This document shows, one piece after another, positions 16,638-22,981 of a stretch of 33,017 bases of DNA (position 1 is the stretch's first letter; each line of letters starts with the position of its first letter). Origin of the DNA: an uncultured Acidimicrobiaceae bacterium (GTDB lineage Bacteria; Actinomycetota; Acidimicrobiia; Acidimicrobiales; RAAP-2); contig CAININ010000036.1 of the NCBI GenBank assembly GCA_903849265.1, forward strand, positions 1-33,017, read 5' to 3'. The notes below the pieces were generated by a model that was not told the origin of the DNA, ran no database searches, and saw only the letters and a program-made list of their open reading frames with translations. The position numbers were made by a program, and so were the translations under genes.

Positions 16638-16684
16638 GACACAAGTGTCCGAACAGGTGGAGCCGATTCAGACAAGGTGGAGCC
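16638..16684. repeat. Short palindrome and two 14-bp direct repeats in a divergent intergenic region
   Basis: GACAC-AA-GTGTC (16638-16649) is a perfect dyad. Two direct repeats follow, GAACAGGTGGAGCC (16651-16664) and GACAAGGTGGAGCC (16671-16684), 12 of 14 identical and exactly 20 bp apart. They lie between divergent genes, a typical operator position. Similar repeat clusters also occur at IS21-type ends, but no transposase is present. Confidence 0.6.
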
Positions 16685-16706
16685 CCACCGATCGGCATGG
16701 CTTCGT

Positions 16707-16712
16707 TACGCT
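16707..16712 (+). promoter_or_regulatory. Putative -10 element for the leaderless Nudix transcript
   Basis: TACGCT is followed by 6 nt and the ATG at 16719. This is the same spacing as at 4666, 31731 and 32698. No clear -35 is visible. Confidence 0.45.
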
Positions 16713-16718
16713 GACCAG

Positions 16719-16748
16719 ATGGCAGAGTCCACCAGGTTGCTCACGTGA
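16719..16748 (+). CDS. 9-codon upstream ORF coupled to the Nudix gene
   Basis: ATG 16719 opens a reading frame for MAESTRLLT and stops at TGA 16746-16748. The stop overlaps the GTG start of the Nudix gene by the 4-nt GTGA. The TACGCT box 6 nt upstream suggests the uORF is the true 5' end of a leaderless mRNA, so ribosomes would reach the Nudix start by termination-reinitiation. An alternative is that it is chance and the Nudix gene starts by itself. Confidence 0.5.
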   Translation: MAESTRLLT

Positions 16749-17239
16749 CCGATCGGCGGGCAGGCGGCGAGCGGTCGGGTGAAGAGCCCGCCACGCCTCC
16801 CCTCACGGAGCAGGAGTTCCGCCAGATCTACGCCAAGGTTCCGCGCCTCACCGTGGAGGTGGTCGTCCAAGGTCCGAGTGGCATTCTGCTTACGAAGCGC
16901 ACCCAGGGCCCGTGTTCGGGACTGTGGCACCTGCCCGGGGGCACGGTGCGGTTCGGCGAAGCCTTGGCCGCCGCAGTCAGCCGGGTCGGATCCATGGAGC
17001 TCGGTGTGGAGATCGAGGCGGGGCCGCTCTTGGGCTACATCGAGTACCCGAGCCACTACCTCAACGGGTTGGACTCACCCGTCGGCATTGCCTTCCTGTG
17101 TCACGTCGAAGGCGAGCAGACGGCCGACGGCACGTCCGGACGCGGGTGGTTCACGACACCACCGGATCCGATGCACGCAGAACAGGTCGACTTCTTGGTC
17201 GAGCACAAACTCCTCGAACGGGACCCACCCCGGCCATAG
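16745..17239 (+). CDS. Nudix hydrolase family protein with a degenerate Nudix box
   Basis: 164 residues from GTG 16745. The fold is recognisable: LTVEVVVQGPSGILLTKRTQGPCSGLWHLPGG, then a Nudix-like helix GGTVRFGEALAAAVSRVGSMELGVEI, then YIEYPSHYLNGLDSPVGIAFLCHVEG. Against the consensus Gx5Ex7REUxEExGU, the first Glu (GE), the Arg, the second Glu of the EE pair and the Gly are kept. The Glu of RE is Val and the first Glu of EE is Met, so metal binding may be weaker or different, as in GDP-mannose mannosyl hydrolase-type relatives. Family members hydrolyse nucleoside diphosphates linked to another group; the substrate here is unknown. Confidence 0.82.
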   Translation: MTDRRAGGERSGEEPATPPLTEQEFRQIYAKVPRLTVEVVVQGPSGILLTKRTQGPCSGLWHLPGGTVRFGEALAAAVSRVGSMELGVEIEAGPLLGYIEYPSHYLNGLDSPVGIAFLCHVEGEQTADGTSGRGWFTTPPDPMHAEQVDFLVEHKLLERDPPRP

Positions 17240-17424
17240 GCCGACTGTTGGCGAGGTTCGACGAGCAGAGTTGCCGGGCTCCGTGACCATAGGGCCGTCG
17301 TTCGCCTTTCGCCGATCGTCTTCGGGCAACGGGGGCGACTCCGTCCACCTGCACGCCGTGCTGTCTGTCGAGCTGGCCGCCGGACTTCTGAAGGAGGGTG
17401 ATACAACCCACTTCGGCGAACTAC

Positions 17425-17476
17425 TTGATACCCAGGGGGGTACCCTGTTACGATTGTAGATACCCACCCAGGTATC
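17425..17476 (+). promoter_or_regulatory. MMPL-operon promoter with two CsoR/CstR-type operators
   Basis: TTGATA (17425-17430), an 18-bp spacer and TACGAT (17449-17454) form a promoter. Operator 1 is GATACC-N6-GGTACC (17427-17444), overlapping the -35. Operator 2 is GATACC-N6-GGTATC (17459-17476), a perfect inverted repeat near the predicted start. The two are 32 bp apart, about three helical turns. The same motif occurs at 21115, and a CsoR-family gene follows in this operon. Confidence 0.75.
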
Positions 17477-17533
17477 CGTGCACATACCCCTCGATCCGAG
17501 CGTGTGTGCCGGTCTGATCAAAGGATTGCTCCC

Positions 17534-19789
17534 ATGGCCGCAACCCGAGGAACCGGACTCGACTCACCCCAAGCACTGGCGCCCACCCACGTCAATCACG
17601 AGCCGACTCCGGTCGGGACCAGCGTCGGGGGGCCAGACGACACGAACCACATCGGGAGCCCGAGTCCCTTCGCTCGGCTCGGCGCCTGGGCCGCTACCCA
17701 CTTCCGCCGCGTGCTCATCGCATGGCTGCTGATCCTGCTCGTCTTCGGTATCTTCGCCGTCCGCGTCGAGAACTCGCTCGCCGGTGCCGGATGGCAGGCA
17801 TCGAACAGTCAATCCGTCGCGGCTCGGGCCATCATCGAAAAGAACTTCGCCGGACTTGGTGCGACCGGACTACAGGTCGTCATCGTCGACCATAAGGGCC
17901 CGATCACCTCGGATCCCCAGGCCCAGGCCATCGTGACCAAGGCGACGAGCGTGCTCCGCAGCGATCCTCGGGTGTCCACCGTCATCGCACCTCAGCCCGG
18001 GGTCTCGATCTCCAAGGACGGCCGGACCGCCATCATCACCGCCGGGTCGGCTGCGGACTCCAACAAGATGGTTCTGGCGGCAGACGCCGTGCAGCCGAAG
18101 TTGGCCGCGTTGTCCACCGCCGGCACCAGCGTGACGCTGACCGGGAGCAGTGCCCTGTGGGCGGACTTCAACACGGCCAACCGCTCGGCCATGCTTAAGT
18201 CGGAACTGCTGTCGTGGCCGGTGACGATCATCATCTTGGTGATCGCCTTCGGCAGTCTGGTGGCCGCTGGTCTGCCCCTGCTGCTGACGATGGCCGGCCT
18301 GCTGGTGGCCGCTGGTGCACTGGTGATCACCACCAAGTTCACTCCGGTCTCCATCTGGGCACTCAACTTCGCCCTGATGTTCGCCCTGGCCCTGGGGATC
18401 GACTACGCCCTCTTCCTGGTCATGCGCTTTCGGTCCGCACTGGAACGAAGGGGTGCGAAACCGGGCGACCGTGAGGCGATCGTCGCCTCGGTGGCTGAAA
18501 CAGTCGACACCGCCGGCAAGGCCGTCGCCTTCAGCGCACTGACCGTGCTGGCATCGCTGGCTGCCATCCTTATCGTGCCCAGCCCAGCATTCCGGTCGAT
18601 GGCCTTCGGGATCATGTTGTCGGTCCTCGCGGTCCTCGCGGCCACGCTCACTCTGCTGCCCGCCGTACTCGGCAAGCTCGGCACCAACATCAACAAGGGC
18701 ACGATCCGCCTCGGGCGCGGCGGCACGAAGGTCGGTGAAGGCCCGCTCGACCGCCAGCTCCACCGGTGGGGCAAGTTCCTGTGGAAGCACCCGCTCCCGG
18801 CGGGTGCGGCTGCCCTGGTGCTTCTACTCCTGGCCGCCGCACCGGTCATCGGGATGCGGACCAACATGCCCTCGATCACTATCGTGCCGCCGAACGCCAA
18901 CGCCCGGATCGGCTACTACCAGGTGACCGGGGCGTTCGGTCCTGGCGCACCGGGAACGCTCCAGGTGGTCGTGCCCGCAGGCGAGCAGGCCCGGGCCATG
19001 GCCATCCTCGCCCATACCTCCGGGGTGGCCGGTGCCGTGCCAGGCCCGACCAATGCCGGGTGGACCTTGGACCAGGTGGTGCCCACCACCGGGCCGTCGA
19101 CGACGACCACGGGTGCCACGATCGACCACCTCCGCCAGGTCCTGCCCACCGGCACGCTGGTGGGCGGGGCAGCGGCCGAAAACCACGATCTGCAGCAGTC
19201 GCTGGCCGCCCACACGCCGATCGTCCTGGCCATCTTGGGCGTCCTCGGGTTTCTGCTGCTACTCATCGCCCTCGGGGCCCCGCTGATCGCAGCGCTCGGC
19301 GTGCTCATCACCGCCCTGTCGGTGGCCGGAGCCTTCGGCATCGGCCGACTCATCTTTCAGAACGGGTTCCTCTCCGGTCCGCTCAACTTCCAGCCGCAGG
19401 GGTTCATTGATGCCTGGGCCCCGCTCTTCTTCGGAGCGATGGTCTTCGGTGTGGCCATGGACTACACGCTGTTCATGCTGTCGGCGGCCAAGGAGCGGTA
19501 TGAGACCCACCCCGATCCGGAGCACGCCATGATCGGGTCGATGCGCACCTCTGGGCGGGTCGTTCTGTCGGCAGCCGCCGTGATGATCGCGGTGTTCCTG
19601 ACGTTCGCCCTGTCCGGGCCGCTGGCGCCCAAGGAGATGGGAGTCATCCTGGCCATCGCCGTGGCCCTCGACGCCCTGGTGGTGCGACTGGTCGTGCTGC
19701 CGGTCGTCCTGCGACTGGGTGGGCACAGCGCGTGGCACCAGCCGAAGTGGCTCGGGAAGATCCTGCCCAAGGTGAAGTTTTCGCACTGA
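17534..19789 (+). CDS. MMPL-family RND-type membrane transporter
   Basis: 751 residues from ATG 17534, preceded by AAAGGA at 8-9 nt; the GTG at 17504 is less likely. The plan is the standard MMPL one: a first membrane helix (VLIAWLLILLVFGIFAV), a periplasmic domain of about 140 residues, five membrane helices with ALGIDYALFLVMRFR, a cytosolic stretch, a second single helix (PLPAGAAALVLLLLAAAPVIGM), a second external domain, and five more helices with VFGVAMDYTLFMLSAAKERYE. The Asp-Tyr pairs in the TM4 and TM10 helices are the expected proton-relay residues. Substrates of MMPL proteins are usually lipids or other hydrophobic compounds. Being first in a CstR-like operon, it may export a sulfur-stress-related compound; that is inference. 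Confidence 0.9.
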   Translation: MAATRGTGLDSPQALAPTHVNHEPTPVGTSVGGPDDTNHIGSPSPFARLGAWAATHFRRVLIAWLLILLVFGIFAVRVENSLAGAGWQASNSQSVAARAIIEKNFAGLGATGLQVVIVDHKGPITSDPQAQAIVTKATSVLRSDPRVSTVIAPQPGVSISKDGRTAIITAGSAADSNKMVLAADAVQPKLAALSTAGTSVTLTGSSALWADFNTANRSAMLKSELLSWPVTIIILVIAFGSLVAAGLPLLLTMAGLLVAAGALVITTKFTPVSIWALNFALMFALALGIDYALFLVMRFRSALERRGAKPGDREAIVASVAETVDTAGKAVAFSALTVLASLAAILIVPSPAFRSMAFGIMLSVLAVLAATLTLLPAVLGKLGTNINKGTIRLGRGGTKVGEGPLDRQLHRWGKFLWKHPLPAGAAALVLLLLAAAPVIGMRTNMPSITIVPPNANARIGYYQVTGAFGPGAPGTLQVVVPAGEQARAMAILAHTSGVAGAVPGPTNAGWTLDQVVPTTGPSTTTTGATIDHLRQVLPTGTLVGGAAAENHDLQQSLAAHTPIVLAILGVLGFLLLLIALGAPLIAALGVLITALSVAGAFGIGRLIFQNGFLSGPLNFQPQGFIDAWAPLFFGAMVFGVAMDYTLFMLSAAKERYETHPDPEHAMIGSMRTSGRVVLSAAAVMIAVFLTFALSGPLAPKEMGVILAIAVALDALVVRLVVLPVVLRLGGHSAWHQPKWLGKILPKVKFSH

Positions 19790-19840
19790 CGAGGCAGCCG
19801 CGATCGCGAGATCAGCCATGAGGACAGAGGAGGCGTGACG

Positions 19841-20110
19841 ATGGAACTACCCGAAGAAGTGGTCAATGACCTGAGTCTGCGGCTGCGCCGGGCCGAGGGA
19901 CAGGTCCGCGCCGTCGAGACGATGCTGTCCGAAGGGCGCGAGTGCCGCGACATCGTCACGCAGTTGAGCGCGGCGACCAAGGCGCTCGAGCAGGTCGGCT
20001 TCCGGCTCATCGCCAGCGGCCTCACCTACTGCGTGCAGCACCCCGAAGAAGCCGAGGCATCCGGCTACCCCCTCGATGAGGTCCAGCGGCTGTTCACCAA
20101 GCTGGCCTGA
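19841..20110 (+). CDS. cstR: CsoR/FrmR-family repressor, CstR-like persulfide sensor candidate
   Basis: 89 residues from ATG 19841; GGAGG is 7 nt upstream, while the GTG at 19835 is too close to it. All-helical DUF156 protein: RLRRAEGQVRAVETMLSEGRECRDIVTQLSAATKALEQVGFRLIASGLTYCVQ. In copper CsoR the ligands are Cys36-His61-Cys65. Here they align to Cys35, Gly60 and Cys64, so the copper-binding His is missing. Two Cys without the His is the arrangement in CstR, which forms di- to tetrasulfide links with persulfides and leaves DNA. The sulfide:quinone oxidoreductase-like gene nearby supports this. It likely binds the GATACC-N6-GGTAT operators at 17427, 17459 and 21115, including that of its own operon. 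Confidence 0.85.
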   Translation: MELPEEVVNDLSLRLRRAEGQVRAVETMLSEGRECRDIVTQLSAATKALEQVGFRLIASGLTYCVQHPEEAEASGYPLDEVQRLFTKLA

Positions 20111-20158
20111 GCACCAGACCGAATCACTGAAGCAGTAACGGAAGAAGGAGCAGGAACC

Positions 20159-20374
20159 ATGGGATTCTCCAAGTTCATGGCATCAACAACAGGCAGGGCA
20201 GTGCGGGTCATCGCCGGATTGGCGCTGATCGTCGTCGGCGGGTTGCTGGGTGGAGGATGGTGGGCACTCGCCATCGTCGGCCTCGTCCCCTTTGCTGCAG
20301 GCGCACTCGACATCTGCCTGTTCAACGTGCTGTTCGGACAGCCGCTGAGCGGAAAAGTCGTCCGGGCCAGTTGA
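20159..20374 (+). CDS. Small two-TM protein, DUF2892/YgaP-like
   Basis: 71 residues with AAGAAGGAG upstream of ATG 20159. Sequence is MGFSKFMASTTGRAVRVIAG, then two hydrophobic helices (LALIVVGGLLGGGWWALAIVGLVPFAAGALDICLFNVLFGQPL). It resembles the DUF2892 membrane module that in YgaP is fused to a rhodanese and linked to sulfur metabolism. A Cys (in DICLF) lies near the end of the second helix and is typical of the group. Its location between the CstR-like repressor and the thiol oxidoreductase fits a role in persulfide handling; the actual activity is unknown. Confidence 0.82.
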   Translation: MGFSKFMASTTGRAVRVIAGLALIVVGGLLGGGWWALAIVGLVPFAAGALDICLFNVLFGQPLSGKVVRAS

Positions 20375-20446
20375 TAGTCCTCCACCCAAGTGCGTTGGGA
20401 CCTCAAGACCGGTCCCGGCACCCGTTCTGATTCGAGAGGTGATCGT

Positions 20447-21091
20447 ATGAGTAGGACAACGAGTCCCATCATCGAGGTGTTCGCCGACATCTGGTGCCCT
20501 TTCGCCCACGTCGGCCTGCGGGCGATCGACGAGCAGCGCGCCCAGGCCGGTCGAGGTGATGTGGCGATCTGGGTGCGAGCGTGGCCGCTCGAATTGGTGA
20601 ACGGCGCGCCCCTGGACCCACGAACCACCGAGGAGCACGCCGATGACCTGCGCAACCAGGTCGCACCCTCCATGTTCTCGGACTTCGAGGTCGGCCGGTT
20701 CCCGACCTCGACACTGGAGGCCCTCGCCCTGGCCAACCGCGCCTACCGAATCGATCTGCAGGTTGGGGAGCGTGTGAGCTTCGCGCTCCGGGACGCGCTG
20801 TTCGAGGAGGGGCGGGACATCTCGGATCCGGTCACGCTTGAGCGCATGGCCCACGACCTGGGGGTCGACATGCCTGACGACACCGACCGTGCCGCGGTGC
20901 TTGACGACTGGCACGAGGGCCAGCGTCGTGGCGTCCTCGGCTCACCGCACTTCTTCTGCGGCAAGACCGACGTCTTCTGCCCATCGCTCGACATCACCAA
21001 GGACCCGGCCGAAGGGCTGTCGGTGGCCCGAGACATCTCGGGCCTGACGGCGTTCTTGGATCGCTGCCTTGCTCGGTCCGAACCGCAATGA
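20447..21091 (+). CDS. DsbA-family (FrnE-like) thiol oxidoreductase
   Basis: 214 residues. ATG 20447 has AGAGGTG upstream; the longer ORF from 20390 is not preferred. It has a thioredoxin-like fold: IIEVFADIWCPFAHVGLRAID places a single active-site Cys in CPFA rather than CxxC, followed by the helical insertion typical of DsbA/FrnE and 2-hydroxychromene-2-carboxylate isomerase-type proteins, then the cis-Pro region GVLGSPHFFCG. Extra Cys (FFCG, VFCPSLDITKD, DRCLA) lie in the C-terminal part. No signal peptide is visible, so it acts in the cytoplasm. In a sulfide operon it may reduce or transfer persulfides or disulfides. Confidence 0.82.
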   Translation: MSRTTSPIIEVFADIWCPFAHVGLRAIDEQRAQAGRGDVAIWVRAWPLELVNGAPLDPRTTEEHADDLRNQVAPSMFSDFEVGRFPTSTLEALALANRAYRIDLQVGERVSFALRDALFEEGRDISDPVTLERMAHDLGVDMPDDTDRAAVLDDWHEGQRRGVLGSPHFFCGKTDVFCPSLDITKDPAEGLSVARDISGLTAFLDRCLARSEPQ

Positions 21092-21112
21092 AACGTCATC
21101 CTGAGTTCGTGC

Positions 21113-21141
21113 TTGATACCCTAGGGGGTATGAGGTATGGT
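21113..21141 (+). promoter_or_regulatory. SQR promoter with overlapping CsoR/CstR-type operator
   Basis: TTGATA (21113-21118), a 17-bp spacer and TATGGT (21136-21141) form a good promoter. The operator GATACC-CTAGGG-GGTATG (21115-21132) overlaps the -35 and fills most of the spacer, so a bound repressor would block polymerase directly. Confidence 0.78.
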
Positions 21142-21170
21142 GAAAGGAACGCACGCAATGGAGGTGTGAC

Positions 21171-22628
21171 ATGACACGAGTCGTAGTCCTGGGCGGAGGG
21201 ATCGCCGGCCATACTGCCGCCCTCCACCTCTCTCGGATGCTCAAGCGGTCCGACGAGGTGTTGGTGGTCACCCCGAACTCGAAGTGGAACTGGATCCCAT
21301 CCAACATCTGGGTCGGCGTCGGCAAGATGAAGACCGAGCAGGTGACGTTCGAGCTCGCTCCGATCTACAAGCGCAAAGGGATCGGCTACGAGCAAGCCCT
21401 GGCCACGGCCATCCACCCCGAGGGCGATGCGACGCACGACTCCCCCTATGTCGAGTTGACCTATACGGATCCGAATCGCTCGGGTCAGCACGGCGAACTG
21501 ACCTACGACTACCTGATCAACGCCACCGGACCCAAGCTCAACTTCGGGGCCACGCCAGGCCTGGGTCCTGACGGCCACTCGCAGTCCGTGTGCACCTCGA
21601 GCCACGCTGTCGAGGCAGCCGCTGCGCTCGAGGCATCGATCGCCAAGATGAAGCAGGGCGAGCAGCAGACCCTGGTCGTGGGCATGGGCCACGGGACATG
21701 CACGTGCGAGGGCGCCGCCTTCGAGTACGCCTTCAACGTCGAGCACGAGGTACGCCAAGCCGGGGTGCGCGACTTGGCCGACATCGTGTACCTGACCAAC
21801 GAGTACGAGCTCGGCGATTTCGGCGTGGGCGGGCTCACCTTCACCCAGCAGGGCTTCCAGACCACGTCGAAGTTGTGGACCGAGTCGCTGTTCCGCGAGC
21901 GGGGGATCCGGGCCATTACCGGTGCCCACGTCACCGGCGTCGAAGAGGGCGTCGTGCACTACGAGCAGTTGGACGGCACCATGAACTCGCTGGCATTCGA
22001 CTTCGCCATGCTCCTCCCTCCGTTTCGCGGGGTCGACCTCCATGCGTTCGACAGGGCTGGCGAGGACATAAGTGCCGAGCTCTTCGCTCCCAGCGGGTTC
22101 ATGAAGGTGGATGCGGACTACACGGCCAAGCCCTTCGAGGAATGGCGGGCGGAGGACTGGCCCCGCACGTACCAGGTACCCCGGTTTCCCAACGTCTTCG
22201 CCGTGGGGATCGCCTTCGCCCCACCCCACCAGATCTCGCGGCCCAGGACCTCACCTCACGGCACGGTCATCGCCCCGTCACCTCCCCGGACGGGCATGCC
22301 GTCAGGGATCATGGGCAAGCTGGCCGCCACCAACATCGTCGCCATGATCGAGGACGGCGCGTCGGCGCAGGTTCGATCGGGCTCGATGGCCGACATGGGG
22401 GCTGCGTGTGTGGCCTCGGCCGGTTCTGGCCTGCGCCACGGAAGCGCGGCCTCGATGACCATGTACCCGGTCGTGCCCGACCTCCAGAAGTACCCGGGGA
22501 CGGGGCGCAGTCTCAAGGACACCTTCGGCGAGATCGGCTTGGCCGGGCACTGGATCAAGCTCGCGCTCCACTACCTGTTCATCTACAAGGCCAAGGCCCG
22601 TCCGGGCTGGCACCTGATCCCCGAGTAG
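21171..22628 (+). CDS. Sulfide:quinone oxidoreductase-like FAD flavoprotein
   Basis: 485 residues; GGAGG is 6 nt before ATG 21171. The N-terminal FAD-binding loop is VVVLGGGIAGHTAALHL. TYDYLINATGPKLNFG and a second nucleotide-like motif (TLVVGMGHGTCTCEGAAFEY) follow. Cys141, Cys177/Cys179 and Cys413 correspond in order and rough spacing to the three redox Cys of SQR (about 128, 160 and 356 in Acidithiobacillus SQR). The C-terminal FPNVFAVGIAFAPP and the amphipathic tail ending WHLIPE fit a monotopic membrane enzyme. It would oxidise H2S to persulfide/polysulfide and reduce membrane quinone. The exact SQR subtype is not assigned; another sulfur-linked pyridine nucleotide-disulfide oxidoreductase is the main alternative. 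Confidence 0.85.
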   Translation: MTRVVVLGGGIAGHTAALHLSRMLKRSDEVLVVTPNSKWNWIPSNIWVGVGKMKTEQVTFELAPIYKRKGIGYEQALATAIHPEGDATHDSPYVELTYTDPNRSGQHGELTYDYLINATGPKLNFGATPGLGPDGHSQSVCTSSHAVEAAAALEASIAKMKQGEQQTLVVGMGHGTCTCEGAAFEYAFNVEHEVRQAGVRDLADIVYLTNEYELGDFGVGGLTFTQQGFQTTSKLWTESLFRERGIRAITGAHVTGVEEGVVHYEQLDGTMNSLAFDFAMLLPPFRGVDLHAFDRAGEDISAELFAPSGFMKVDADYTAKPFEEWRAEDWPRTYQVPRFPNVFAVGIAFAPPHQISRPRTSPHGTVIAPSPPRTGMPSGIMGKLAATNIVAMIEDGASAQVRSGSMADMGAACVASAGSGLRHGSAASMTMYPVVPDLQKYPGTGRSLKDTFGEIGLAGHWIKLALHYLFIYKAKARPGWHLIPE

Positions 22629-22642
22629 GGAAGGAGAGGACG

Positions 22643-22789
22643 ATGGACCACACCGCAGACGACATCGCCAGTGCGCCACTCCCGACAGCGAAGACCCTTC
22701 GGGCCCGCACGAACCTGTTCGTCCAGTTCGAACGGTTCCTCGCCATCAATCTGAAGATGGCGAAGATCATCCGCAAAGAACACCGCTGA
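22643..22789 (+). CDS. 48-residue microprotein in the SQR operon
   Basis: Not listed as its own ORF because it is the end of a longer shadow frame. ATG 22643 follows GGAAGGAGAGG, only 14 nt after the SQR stop. The peptide has a polar N-terminal half (MDHTADDIASAPLPTAKTLR) and an amphipathic basic helix (RTNLFVQFERFLAINLKMAK, then IIRKEHR) that could lie on a membrane surface or on the SQR protein. It has no Cys. The strong ribosome-binding site and tight spacing make it a real gene. Function is unknown; a small subunit or membrane tether for SQR is a guess. Confidence 0.75.
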   Translation: MDHTADDIASAPLPTAKTLRARTNLFVQFERFLAINLKMAKIIRKEHR

Positions 22790-22825
22790 GCGCTTCGGCA
22801 CTCAGATCCAAGAGAGGAATAAGCA

Positions 22826-22981
22826 ATGTGTGCAGCAGTGACATGTAAGCAGTGCGGCCGACCGTCCTGGAAGGGGTGTGGCATGCACGTGGAACAGGTG
22901 CTTGGGCATGTCGCTCCCGCGGATCGCTGCCAAGGCCACCCTCGGACGACGACCAAGAAGCGACGTTGGTTTGCCCGATGA
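22826..22981 (+). CDS. 51-residue Cys/His-rich small protein, zinc-ribbon-like
   Basis: ATG 22826 has AGAGGA 7 nt upstream. The peptide starts MCAAVTCKQCGRPSWKGCG, continues MHVEQVLGHVAPADRCQGHP and ends in a basic tail (TTTKKRRWFAR). Cys at 2, 7, 10, 18 and 35 and His at 21, 28 and 38 suggest a metal site or a reactive-thiol centre. I recall many small bacterial proteins of the form CKxCGKxTWxGCGxHV, but no named function. The stop overlaps the ATG of the methyltransferase (ATGA), so the two are translationally coupled. Confidence 0.78.
   Translation: MCAAVTCKQCGRPSWKGCGMHVEQVLGHVAPADRCQGHPRTTTKKRRWFAR

Noticed and set aside
17534-20110. Copper resistance operon (CsoR with exporter)
   Set aside because: The regulator lacks the copper-binding His, the transporter is MMPL and not a P-type ATPase, and the neighbouring operon with the same operator encodes an SQR-like enzyme.
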